The notes under the pieces are model-generated. The model was not told the DNA's origin. It did no database searches and saw only the letters and a program-made list of their open reading frames with translations. Source: Meloidogyne chitwoodi (Eukaryota; Nematoda; Chromadorea; Rhabditida; Meloidogynidae). From it: DNA of 64,000 nucleotides. Position 1 is the first letter of the stretch; each line of letters begins with the position of its first letter. Below are positions 11,510 to 23,380 of the stretch, piece by piece. Location: the NCBI GenBank assembly GCA_015183035.1, contig JACZZP010000003.1, forward strand, positions 1,178,001 to 1,242,000. Direction: 5' to 3'. A program made the translations under genes and the position numbers.

Positions 11510-14500
11510 TTATGGAGGAAATTTTCCTCTAGGTTTATAAATTTGTTGATGATTTGAAGAAGAAGAACAAATTGTTGGTTCTTGAACTTTTTCAACAAAA
11601 CTTTGTTGTTTATAATTATTTAAATTTAATTGTTGTTGATTATTTCCATTTCTCATTTGTCTTAATAAATGACGAGTTTCTGAATCAGAACGAGGCAAAC
11701 AAATATAAGGAACATTTTTTGATGTAAAATATTTATTATTATTTAATACTTCTTCTTTTTTAATATTTTCTTTTTCTTCATATTCATTATTATTCCAACC
11801 AGTTGGATAAGTACCCATTGGACAATGTTTTATTGGAAATTTTGAAAAACAAATATCATTTTCCATTTCAATAATTTTTGTTTTAAGAATTGGTTCTTAA
11901 ATTTATTTATTTATTTATTTTTTTAAAATTATTAATTTAAATTTATTACCTAATTTTCTTTTCCAATTTCTTTCATTTGTTGTTCTTTGTTCATTATTAT
12001 TTTGATTATTATTATTATTATTATTTTCATACCATTCTTCTTCTTGTTGTTGTAATATTTCATTAAAATATTTATTTTCTTCATTTTGATCATAATTTCC
12101 ATCAAATCTTTCTTCTTCCCAATTTTTATAATTTAATAATTTATTTTCTTCTCTTTCATCTTCTTCATCATCCATTTTATTTAAATAACCAAATTTATTA
12201 GAATTTTCTTGATAAAATTTATCAAGTTCTTGTGAATTACATAATTTATCATCATTATCATAACTATTTGAAAGAGAATAAGAACGATGAAATTGAGCAA
12301 AATTTGAAGCTAAAAAATTAATTTTATTTAATTATTATTAATTTACCAATTTCATTATTTGCCATTATTAATTCATTTTCATCATTACTAGCATCATCAT
12401 AATGTCCACAAAGTCCACATTGAGTATTTTTATAAACACTTGATACTTTAATCCAAACTTTATAGCCATTAAAACGAACAGATAATTTATCCAAATTAAT
12501 TATTAAATCATCATTTTTTTGATTATTATATTTAATTTGTTGATTATTTTCATTATTTAAATATTGTTGACCATTAATTTTACATTTAATTGGAGAATTA
12601 TTATTATTATTATTATTTTCTTCTTCTTCTTTTTGACATTCTACAGATAATCTTGGAGTAATTATTTTTAATTTCTAAAAAAATAATTAATATAAATTAT
12701 TTTTTAAAAAATACTTTTTGTCCATTTTTATTTTCTCTTTCCATTGATTTCATTAAAACAGCAAATTGAGAAACTTGATTTTCTGTTACTCCACAATCTT
12801 TAGCTAAAACTGAATAACAATTTGTTGAAAGAGGTGCAAAATATTCTCTTTCATCTTTTTTAAAAAATAAATAAATTAATTAATTAAATTATTTTTATTT
12901 ATTTAACCAAAAGTTTGAACAGTTTGTCCATCAACTGAACATTCAGCTCTACTTTTTACTTCCTGTTGAGATAAAAATTGGGCGAATGATTGAATATTTT
13001 GATGAGCATTTTGATTTAATAATAAAGGGAAAGGTCTCATTTGAATTGGTAATTCAATATGTTGGAAATCAACGAATTGTTCAGGTGTTTTAATTGTCAT
13101 ATTTGCATGTTTTTGAGTAATTGGATCAATTACAATATTTAAATTTATCTAAATTTAATTTAAATAAATTTAAATTAATTAATTACCATTCCATTTCTAT
13201 TATTATTTTCTTCTTCTTCTTTTTTTCTTTCAATTAATTGTGTTTTAGTATTCCAAAAATATCTTGATTTAATTAATTCTAAACTTCTTTCAAAAATATT
13301 TCTTGTTATTGGTTTTAAATTTAAATATTTTATTTCAAAATTAAATTTATTAATAAAAGATGTTCTTCTTTTTAATCTCATTTCAAAAACTTTATTTTGT
13401 TTATTCCAATTATTATTTAATAATTGTTGTTGTTGTTCTCCATTAATTCTAATATTTATTTGTTCTTTATTATTATTATTAAATTGTTCATCATCATTTC
13501 CCCAATTTAAATTAGCTTTACAAGAATATTGATTATTATTATTATTATTATTTTCATTATTATTATTATTTTCAGGCATAACCATTTCTGCTTGACCTTT
13601 TAATGTCCATTTTTGTTGTTCATTATTATTCATTATTAAATTTTTTTGTGCTTGCATTTCAATTTGACATATTTGCATTTTTTCTTCACATTTTGCTTGT
13701 AATTCTGTTTGAAATTTAAATTCTTTTAAACCACCAACAGTTTGTATAAACATTTCTAAATGATGTTTATAATGTTTTTGTTGTTTTAATGTTTGTTGAT
13801 ATTTTGATAAAAATGTTGACATTTTTAAATGACGTTTATTATTATTTTCTACTTCTTCTTCTTCTTCTTCTAATTCATCATTATTATTATTTTCAAATTT
13901 ATTTAAATAAAAATCATTCATTTTTATTTTTAATCCTTCTCCAACTGGTTGATAACTTGATAAATTAATTCTAAAAATAACTTCTTTTGAAGATTCTTGT
14001 TCTCCTCTTGGTTGATAATTTACATGAATTGCATTTTCTGTTGACATTAACATTTTACAAATTTGTTCAAAATTAACAGAAGATGATGGCCAATGATAAT
14101 GAGCTATTTTAAATAAATTATTTATTTATTTAAATAATTACCATGTAAATTAACAGGAATACCCAAATTCTTTTCTCCAATTAAAATATTCATTTGATGT
14201 TGTAATCTATCCAATTTTGGATTTCTTATTGTTTTTATTTGTCTAGGTTCAATAACCATTGAAGTTTTTGAATTAATATCTGCTGTATAAACAAAAGGAT
14301 GTGAATGAGCACCAAAAAGTCTTCTTTTTTCTTTTGGAAGTTTAACACTTAAAATTAATGATTTTTTATCATTATTTGTATTTGCATTAATATCCATTTG
14401 TATAGGAACATTCATTTCAACTGAACGAATAGATTTAACACCAGAAACTAGAAAAGGAGTCCAAAAACGCTAAAAAAATAAAAGATTCTTTTATTTTTAA

Positions 14501-17500
14501 TAATAAAAAATAAACCATTTTTTGAATATGTGCCATTCCAGCCATTATATGACCATTAATTTGTACTTTTGTTGTTCCTTCTGTATTTTTTTGTAAATTA
14601 ACATTTCCTTCAACATTTAAAAGCATTGGAACTGAATTTGAAATTCCAAGAGGAAGACCAACTGAAGTTGGAATAACTGCCTCTTTTTCATTAAAAATTC
14701 CAGCAATTGTATATTTATTAACATTTTCAAGTTTTATAAGTTGAGAAAACATTCTTGCTAAACTTGGTTTTCTTCCATTTTGCATTGATTGAATAAATTC
14801 TGTAAACATTGGAGGTAATGTTGGCATAAATGTTTGACTTTGTTGTTTTTGTGTTGTTTGAGAATTTTGTTGTATTTGATAACAAGAATGATCTATATCA
14901 CTAATTCTAATACAAATAACATTAATATTATTATTATTATTATATTCTTCTTCTTCTGTTCTTCCTCTTCTTCTCATTGGTAATGAATGTCTACTTTTAA
15001 TTCCAAGTTGATTTAACATATTTTTAAGTTTTTGTGTATTTTCATCATTTTCATCATCATTATTATATTCATTTCTTTCATATTTATTAATTGTTCGACG
15101 TTTTCGTAATTGTTGTTGTTGTTCTCTATTATTATTTTGATTATTATTAAACATTTGTTGCTGATTTTTCATTACATAAAATGTTAAATCATTAACATTT
15201 GATTGTTCTTTAAAATATGAATCAATTTTAAAATAAGACAATCCAGGCATCCAAGAACGTTGTGAATATTCAGTAGACAAAGTTAAGAAAATTCCTTCCT
15301 CTTGTTCAGGGCTATAAACTGGAAGCTGCCATTTTCTATAATTCCAAAGTTGTTGTTCATCAACATTAGCTGATTGTAAAGCATTTTTAACATGTTTAGA
15401 ACTTAAAATTAATTTAAAATATTTTATTTTTTTTAATTATTATTTTACATTTGTCTATCAGCAGGATTAACTGATTTAGCTACTAATTTCATTGTTTGAT
15501 ATGTATATGCTCGTACTCGTTTATTTGGTTCTTGACTCATTGTATAAATTATTTGATCAATTACTGATGGTTCTGGTTGTGTTCTCATTAAAATTTGAAG
15601 TGCAACAATACGAACATTTGGATCTTCTTGATTATTAAGATAAATTGGTAAAATAATATGTTGAACAGTTCTTGGCTGTTGTGTGCATTGACGACGAAGA
15701 GCATCAATTGCTTTTGCTCGACAAAGAGAATGTTCACTTGTATCTTTAATAATTTGTTCAAGTTGAGGTGTAGAACTGTCAATTCCAGCATTTCCTAGGG
15801 CAGTCAAAGCATTTAATTTTTCTTGAAGATTTTTTGATTGTTCATATTGTTCTACCAAAACCTTTTTTAAAAAATATTAAAATATTTATAAATTAATTAA
15901 AAGTAAATAAATACCTGTTTATATTGTTCCTTCATATTTTCTGTACATTGTTCCTGAATTGTTCTTGATGCATCTGGGGTTTTTTGATTTTTTTGCTGAC
16001 ATAGTTCATTAACTAATGCCCCAAATGTAAAACAAGCAGATTGTTTTACCATTGGCTGATTTTGAATTTGTTCACTTTGGCAAAGTTCTTGAACTTGTTT
16101 AACAATAGAATTTGATGGAGCAGGTAATCCTGTCATTTGACTAATTGTATATGCAGCTTTATGTTGAGATAATTCCTTTTTTATTTTGTTAATTAATTAA
16201 TTTTAAAATTAATTATTTTACTTGATTTTTAATAATTTCAGTTAATCGAACAACACAATTACGAGTACCACAAACTGCCATTGCATCAACAAGAATATGT
16301 TTTGCTGTTTTTTGTTCTTCTTCTTCTTCTTGATGATTATGTTTTATATTTTGTTCAATTTGTTTTAGATCTTCATAACTACACATTCGTAACATTTCAA
16401 CTAATCTACTTAATTTCATAATTTGTTTAGTATCAATGCCTTGATGATGATTTGATGTACTATGAACCAAAACACGTAATGCTTGACAAGATTGTTCAAC
16501 TTTTGGTACTTGAGAATAAGGTGAACTTGTTGAATCTGGGAATTCTTCATCACCAAACTAAACAAATATATTTATTTATTTAAATAAAATAAATAAATAA
16601 ATAACCATATAGAAGCGATGACAGTCTGTCTCCAATTGGTTTGAATATAGCAATGATTCATCATTGTCTGATGTTTGGGTGGGTACTACTTGATTTTCCA
16701 TAGATTGCATAGAACGTAATTGCAATTTAGCACATACTTCTGTTCTCATTGCTGAACCATAAGGTCCACTTTCAGTTTTGGTATTTTTGTAGACATACAT
16801 GGAACGCATTTCAGAATTATCAATTTGACAAGAATTAGGAGAGTTTTGTTGCTGTTGCTCACTTCCTTCAGATGTTAATTGTTCACTTCCACATTTTAAC
16901 ATTGTTCGCATTACAGTTTGTCGATCCAACTGAAAATTAAAATTAAAAAAATAATTTATTTGTTAACTAACAGTTTGTTCATTAACTTCTTTTGGATCAC
17001 ATTTTGCACATGGATGTTCTGCAGTTGCTGATTGTTGTTGACTTTTTTCATCTCGTTTGTACCAATCCATCATACACTGAGTACATCGAGACTGTTGTTG
17101 TTCTGTTTGGAAACCAGCTGATAAATCACCAATTTTTGAACATTGCTTAAAATTAATAGATTTTGTAACATTTAAAGAAGAGGGCATTTGCTTTTGTTGT
17201 TGTTTATTATCACTTTCATCATTAGTTCCTCTTTGTGTAGATGGATTTGCTGTATTAACAGTATAACTTGTCATACATTCACCTTCAACAGTTACTTCAG
17301 GAATTGTAAATGAATGAGCTAAATGATCTCTTGATGAATATTCTTTATTTTCCATTTGCTCATTTTGATTATTTAATTCTTGTTGTGAAGTTCCTCCCAA
17401 TTCCTGAGCATTATTTTGTCTCAAATTCATTTGAATCAAATTTAAAACTCCTCTCTTCATATTTTTTGACCAAGTTTCATCTTCTTTGTCAAATTGTACT

Positions 17501-18055
17501 CGAGTAATTACTCCATCAACATAATCAAATTGACAACAGAGTTCAAGTTTTTCCCTCTTTTCTTGAGGCATTTGCTTCTAAAAATTTATTTATAAATTAA
17601 ATTTATTTAATAAAAAAATATATATTTACTGGTTCAAAAATGCTTAAAGGTTCATAACATTGTTGTTGTTGATTATTGTTTGTTTGCTTCATTTGTTCGT
17701 TTAATTGACCAAATCTATTTTGTGTCATACATAACTGAGCACGTCTTTGACTGGCAAAATAAACTTTAACTTGGGATTGCATACGAGTAACAGCTTGTTG
17801 TTGTCCATTATCTGTTGTTTGTGTTGTTGTTGTGCCAGATTCATCCATAATATTTAAACCACTTTCTACTTGAGCATCATAGCTATAGTGATATACTGTT
17901 CCTTCTTGAAAATTAGGTACTCGTGTTTGTTCAGAAACAGAATTATCCATAAAAAAGTGTTGGTAGAAAAAACGTTTTAAAGTGCTATCTCCAACAATTG
18001 AATTTGAAGGACCTAAAAGGCCAATAGCCAAAAGAAGAAGAATTATTGTCTTCAT
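11510..18055 (-). CDS. vit: Vitellogenin (yolk lipoprotein), about 14 exons, about 2,000 residues
   Basis: Vitellogenin is the secreted large lipid-transfer lipoprotein taken up by oocytes as yolk. The protein begins MKTIILLLLAIGLLGPSNS, a clear signal peptide. The vitellogenin N-terminal lipid-transport domain follows: QEGTVYHYSYDAQVESGL near residue 50, the FDYVDGVITRVQF stretch, and the helical superhelix around 16470-15445 (VDAMAVCGTRNCVVRLTEII, VRIVALQILMRTQPEPSV). A von Willebrand type D domain lies near the C-terminus (CGLCGHYDDAS, about 12400). The last exon has CLPRSDSETRHLLRQMRN, as in nematode vitellogenins. About fourteen exons are separated by introns of 30-60 bp. It is larger than the roughly 1,600 residues usual in nematodes because of poly-Asn and poly-Gln insertions, strongest around 13500-13600. 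Start at ATG 18055 is fixed by the signal peptide. The promoter carries VPE1- and VPE2-like sites. Confidence 0.95.
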
Positions 18056-18147
18056 TAAATATTATTTATTTATTTTCTCTTTAATTTTTATGAGAAATAG
18101 AGAGAAGAAGAATATGAAAATGATGAACAATTGGTAGAAAGGGCTGG

Positions 18148-18156
18148 TTTATATTT
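18148..18156 (-). promoter_or_regulatory. TATA-like box of the vitellogenin gene
   Basis: On the minus strand AAATATAAA lies about 95 bp upstream of the vitellogenin ATG, within a locally more complex sequence. Position and composition fit a core promoter, but no transcription start is known. Confidence 0.4.
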
Positions 18157-18314
18157 GCCAAATTGCAACTCTCTGGCGCCATAATTCTGACAATAAATGT
18201 TGATTAATTTAAATAATTTAAATAATAAATGCCAATCATTTAATAAATAATTAAAAAATACATAAAAATATTGATAAAATATTTTACCAAAATATTCTTT
18301 TAATTTTCAAACTG

Positions 18315-18321
18315 CTGATAA
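18315..18321 (+). promoter_or_regulatory. VPE2-like (GATA) site CTGATAA upstream of vitellogenin
   Basis: CTGATAA is an exact match to the vitellogenin promoter element 2 described in Caenorhabditis vit genes, bound by GATA factors such as ELT-2. It lies about 260 bp upstream of the start codon. A second near copy, TTGATAA, lies at 18326-18332. Function here is inferred from the match and position. Confidence 0.55.
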
Positions 18322-18352
18322 AAGTTTGATAAATGACAGATTGGTCATGTAT

Positions 18353-18359
18353 TGTCAAT
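18353..18359 (+). promoter_or_regulatory. VPE1-like site TGTCAAT upstream of vitellogenin
   Basis: TGTCAAT is an exact match to vitellogenin promoter element 1 of Caenorhabditis vit genes, about 300 bp upstream of the start codon and 38 bp from the CTGATAA site. On the other strand, TGTCATT (complement of 18333-18339) is a one-base variant lying between the two. The pair in one short region supports a conserved female/intestine expression module, but each heptamer alone could occur by chance. Confidence 0.55.
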
Positions 18360-18505
18360 CAAATTAGCAAAAGAAATATTTTTTAATAATAATTAAAATG
18401 AAAAGTCAGCTAAATTATATGATAATAATAATTTTAAATATATTTCATTTGAGTAACAAAATATATTAAATTTTTGTTTAAGTATATCAGATTTAATTCT
18501 ACTAA

Positions 18506-20261
18506 CAAGGGAACATCACAACATGCTACACCCCAATTTTGACAAAACCTATACCATTCGAAAGAGTTTTTCGAGTAGGTACAGAATCTCATTTTTTACG
18601 TGCCCTAGTTAAGGTATCGCAAAGTTACGAGCTTTTAAAGTTTCAAAAAAATGTTCCTTTTCCTCTTCAAAAGTGTCCCTTTCTCTCTACTCTTTACTAC
18701 GGCCTTAAGATCACCTCTCTTCTCTCTTTTCTTTTCCTTGCAGCGGCCGCGAGTTACTCCAAGAAAAAGAAGAGAAGGCAGGCGGCCGCTGCATGGAAAA
18801 CAAAAGGAAAATAGTGTATAGAGGTGATCATAAGTGTGGAGAGCCTCTTTTTTGAAACTTTAAAAGTTCATAACTTTGCGATACCTGGTGCGACGACATT
18901 TGCGCCGTTGACATTTGCGCCGCGACACTTGCGCTGCGACTTATGCGCCGACGACATTTGCGGCGACGACTTTTGCGCCGACGACTTTTGCGCCGGAAAT
19001 ATTTTAAAACGCGACATTTGCGCCGCCTTTAAATTTAAAAAAAAAGTAATATGTATTTATTAAAGGATTAAAAAATTATTAAAAAATTAAACTAAAATGT
19101 ATCAACTAAATAAATCCGATTAAGATTCTAAATATTCATTCTTTTAAATATTTGGCTATTGTATGTTATAGCGGACTTTTTCTTTCTGTACCGATCCGGA
19201 TGAGTGAGGTGTCATTCGAAAGCTCTTGCAAAACTTAGTCGAACTAGACATGGGGGAAGTTGATCCGACGTCTATAAGCCGAGTTACAGGTCCCCGAATA
19301 TTGAAAAATTATAGGGGGGACCAAGCTCTACTAAGTGATTACTGCGGCTGCACTTTAATTATTTTCACTGATGTGAATTAATTATGTAATTTGCGCCGTA
19401 GAATAACGCATGTACCAAAAGCCAACGAGAGATGGGCTCTCAAATGAAGAAGTCATAAAACACTCCCAATTGGTCCAAGTTTGGCGTGTTTCTAGCAAAC
19501 TTCGATCCTTCATAGCTTTGTTCAAAATCGTTCAATCAAAACGATTTTGGTCTCATTCGATAGGTCTCGAAGAGTTCTTTCGAATGAGCTATATACTCAT
19601 ATTCGAATTTTTCACCCCAAAAATGAGCTTACTCCCCCTATGATTTTTCAATTTTCGGGGACCTGTAACTCGGCTCTTAGACGTCGGATCAACTTCCCCC
19701 ATGTCTGCAAGAGCTTTCGAATGACACCTCACTCATCCGGATCGGTACAGAAAGAAAAAGTCTCTATAACATACAATATTCAAATATTTAACTGCACAAA
19801 TATAGCTGCAGTCTTTTTTCATTCATTAGAGCATAAAAAAGGAATTGATAATTGGGTTGATTAGTTGCTAATTAATATTTCAAACCTGTTAGGCTGTTGA
19901 AAATTTTAATAATATCATTTAAATAAATGATTAAATTTAATTTTAAAATCATTTTAGACTTAATTCTTTTTAAAATTTAATTTTTTAAATCTTTAATATT
20001 ACTTTACTTTTTTAATTTAAAGGCGGCGCAAATGTCGCGTTTTAAAATATTTCCGGCGCAAAAGTCGTCGCCGCAAATGTCGTCGGCGCATAAGTCGCAG
20101 CGCAAGTGTCGCGGCGCAAATGTCAACGGCGCAAATGTCCTGCAACCCGATACCTTAACTAGGGCACGTAAAAAATGAGATTCTGTGCCTACTCAATAAG
20201 CTCTTTCGAATGGTATAGGTTTTGTCAAAATTGGGGTGTAGCATGTTGTGATGTTCCCTTG
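18506..20261. mobile_element. Large nested foldback transposon (1.76 kb) with TAA target duplication
   Basis: The ends CAAGGGAACATCACAACATG (18506) and its reverse complement (ending 20261) form terminal inverted repeats of about 115 bp. They are flanked by TAA on both sides (18503-18505 and 20262-20264). A 3-bp TWA duplication is typical of PIF/Harbinger-type elements. Inside the ends lie GC-rich arms made of GACATTTGCGCC-type units (18890-19030 and 20020-20150). Within those is another inverted pair (19150-19320 and 19625-19790). Almost the whole element can therefore fold on itself. The ORFs inside (18539-18814, 18824-19063, 19410-19864) are in repeat sequence and show no transposase motifs, so it looks non-autonomous. 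Confidence 0.85.
18613..18885. mobile_element. Secondary palindromic element nested in the left arm of the foldback transposon
   Basis: GGTATCGCAAAGTTA at 18613 is inverted at the right end (ending GCGATACC at 18885). The two arms match for about 140 bp and close on a perfect pair of NotI-containing sequences, GCAGCGGCCGC (18740-18750) and GCGGCCGCTGC (18782-18792). The right arm of the host element has no counterpart of this block, which shows that this piece was inserted later. Confidence 0.75.
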
Positions 20262-20427
20262 TAAGTTACTTTTTAATATTTTTTAAAGTACATAGGTATA
20301 TTTTATACAAGTAATAAAACAATGAAATATTTACAAAACGGAAAATTAATAAAAATAAATATATTTTTTTAATTATAATTTAAATCTCATTTAATGTAAT
20401 CAACATATTAGCTCGGCTTATTAATTT

Positions 20428-20946
20428 CTAAAAATCTCTTTTTTTATCTTTGTTTGACTCTTTAAATCCTTGATCACCGGCAAGTAAATTCTCTCCTTAA
20501 AAAGTTTAAATTATTTTCTCTAAAAATATTTAATAAAAATATTCTTTTAAATAATTACCTGATATTGTAGCTATTGAATCAATTGTCATAGGAACAGCAA
20601 CTCCCTGAGAAGCACCTGAAGGAATAGGGGAAACTCTACTGCCACCTTTACTGCTAGTTTTTATTGAAAATCGTGCTCCCGCTTTATAAACACCTCTTTT
20701 GGTCTTTGATTTCTTTTTTCCTCTTTTTGATGTTTTCCAAAGAGATTTGTGCATATTACGATTATAAGCATCTTTCTCTTCTCGGATTTGTTTCTAAAAT
20801 TAAATTTAAAATTTATAAAAATATTAAATTAAAACTTTTACCATTCTAAAACAATAAATACATACAATAATATATATTATTATAAACACAAAAATAAAAG
20901 CACCACCAATTAAATATCTTGGATCTATATTTTGAGTCCGAGTCAT
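20428..20946 (-). CDS. Small unrecognised single-pass membrane protein
   Basis: Three exons read from ATG 20946 to TAG 20428, giving about 130 residues. A hydrophobic segment (FIFVFIIIYIIVCIYCF) lies at about residues 17-33 after a short hydrophilic N-terminus. A strongly basic juxtamembrane stretch follows (WKTSKRGKKKSKTKRG), then a Ser/Gly-rich tail ending in KKRDF. There is no cleavable signal peptide pattern, so a type III or signal-anchor topology with cytosolic C-terminus is likely by the positive-inside rule. I do not recognise the family. Confidence 0.6.
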
Positions 20947-21289
20947 TTTGAAGATAAAATTATTATAGCAAAGAAAAAGCACAGAAATTATAAATATTAA
21001 TTTTTAATAAATTAATGTATAATTATATATTAGCTTTTATATTAACAAAATAAAGGGTTAATTTAATTTAAATTTTTTCTTTAAAATTATTTATTTTTAA
21101 ATTTTTTGTTTATATTATTAATTTTCAAAAATATTTTTACTATATAAAATTGTTTAAATAATTTAAATTAAATATATAGTAATTATTTTTTATTAATATT
21201 AAATTTTGTGTATATATGTATGTATAAAAAATGAGCAATTTATCTTTCTTTTTACAAATTTCTTTTAATAAATTTTCTTCTTATAATTA
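20947..21289. other. AT-rich intergenic region, nothing recognised
   Basis: Low-complexity AT sequence between two minus-strand genes. It should contain the promoter of the small membrane protein and the 3' end of the receptor gene; no distinct site was found. Confidence 0.6.
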
Positions 21290-23380
21290 TTATATATTGT
21301 TTTGTTGTAATTTAGCTTGTTGTTGCATTGAAAGTTGTGAATGATGTCCGAATTCAGGAACAGTTTTAAAACAATAACATTCTAATAATTTTAAGGCTGT
21401 AGGCATTAATTGTTTTTTCATTTGTGGTGACCAAAATATATACCTTTTAATTTATTCCTTTAATTAAATTATTTAAATATTTAAACTAACATATAAAAAA
21501 GAACAGCATGATGTAAATAATAAAGCAAAAATGTTATAAAATATAAAAGTAACCATAAATGGCTTTGTTCTACATTAAATAATGCATCATATAAACGAAA
21601 TGCATAATTAGGAACATTTAAAAGCACAAATGTACTAAAAAATAAATAAATTAATTAATTAATTAAATACCTAGTTACAATAAGTAATGATCTACTTAAA
21701 GTTAAATCTGATGATTTTAATTTTCCTCCTCCTCCTCCACCACCACAATTACTATTTGGACTTGCTCTATTTACATAATTTATATTATTAGTTGTAGCAG
21801 AAAGCATTCCAGTTTGTGTTGGAGGTGCTCCTCTAATTGTTGAATTTGTTGAATTACTAAATAATGAATGTTTTTTATTATTTATTTCTTCTTGTTGATT
21901 TTCAATTTTTTGAAGTTGTTGTTGTTCTTTTGGTTGTTGATATTCTTCATTATTATTATCATGTCTTTCTGGAACACGCAAAAAGCGAACACGTAAAATA
22001 CCAGATGAATAAATCTTTTTTTTTTAAATTTTAATTAAAAAATAAATAAATAAATAATTATACTTTCATGCATTGTCTATAACGATAAATAGATAAAGAA
22101 TTAACTATCATAATTAAAAGTGATGGAACAACTGTACAAAGAATTGTATCCTAAATATATTTATTTAACTTAAATTAATTAAAATAAAAATACCATTGTT
22201 AAAAAGAAAAGATGTAATTGATTTAAATCATAACTAAAAAAGATACTTTTTAATAAAATCTTTTTAAAAAATAACCCTTGAACAGCAGGGTTAATTCCAC
22301 AATAGGGAATATCGTCAGTCCCAATTTCTAATCCAGCAAATACAAGACACCAACCATAAAGTGTTGAACTTTAAATAATAAAATATTTTATTATTATTTA
22401 AATTTATTAAAAAAATACCTAAATAAAACAGTACAAACAACTAAATTACGAGCAAATTTTTTATTACAAACTCGACGACGAATTCCTGGTCTAAATAAAA
22501 CTATAGCACGATCACACGATACCCAAGAAATCATCCAAACCTAAAAAGAATTAAAATAAATAAAAAGAATTAAATTAATTAATTAAATAACTAACACAAA
22601 TAAAATCACAGCTATGTGCAGTAAAAGTTAATATTTTACAACCAACTTCTGATTGAGAATATAAAGGTAATAAAGTAGCAGAAGAATCTAACCAAGTAAT
22701 AAAAACTGTAGTTAAAAATAAACATCCACAAACAGAAAGTGTACATAAATAAATATTTGAAGTTAAACGACGAAGCCAATAATTTGTTCTTTTTTTTTTT
22801 AAATTAAAATATAATAATGTTATTTAAAATTTTATTTTCTCTTTTTATTATTTAAAAAATAATTTCTTTTATTTATTTTTTATTTAAATCCCCAAGTGTG
22901 AGAAAAATAAATAATAATTTTTCTTATAATAATGAGAGAAAAAATGGAGATAAAAATAATAAATTTATTTATTTTTTGAATGAAAAACAATTTAAAAATA
23001 TATTTAAATTAAAACCTAATTAATAAAAGTGCCATACAATTTCCAATAATTCCTACAAGACAAAATATTGGTATAAAATGTCTTGCATAATATCTTAAAT
23101 ATAACAAAACTCTGTCATTATCATGAATATTAAGAAGGCCTTGAACTGGTTGAAGTCCTTAAAAATTAATTAATTAATTAATTAATTATATTTTAATTTT
23201 AAAACCTCCAATATGTAATTCATCATTATTATTATTTATTTCTTCTCTTTCTGAATAAATAGAATTTTCAGCAGAAAATATTTCTTCTGTTGAAAATTGT
23301 GGAGAAGATGAAGAAGGGGATGAAGAAGAAAATAAAGAAAATGTTGTATTTATTAAAGAAATATTTTTTAAATTATTCAT
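21290..23380 (-). CDS. Rhodopsin-type (class A) GPCR, probably a neuropeptide receptor
   Basis: About nine exons read from ATG 23380 to TAA 21290. Seven hydrophobic segments are seen. TM1 includes IGNCMALLLIR. TM2 follows SNIYLCTLSVCGCLFLT. TM3 ends in CDRAIVLFRP, the equivalent of the DRY box. TM4 is LVVCTVLFSSTLYGWCLVF. The second extracellular loop has a Cys (IPYCGINPAV) that can pair with the Cys at the top of TM3 (GCKILTF). TM6 is LLIVTSTFVLLNVPNYAF, and TM7 reads HHAVLFYMYIFW in place of NPxxY. The N-terminus is Ser-rich with possible N-glycosylation sites, and intracellular loop 3 is long and Gln/Asn/Gly-rich (21660-21980). The pattern is that of nematode peptide receptors, but no ligand can be assigned. 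Confidence 0.75.

Noticed and set aside
18539..19864. Several ORFs within the large foldback element
   Set aside because: They lie in inverted-repeat sequence, overlap tandem GACATTTGCGCC units and show no conserved protein motif.
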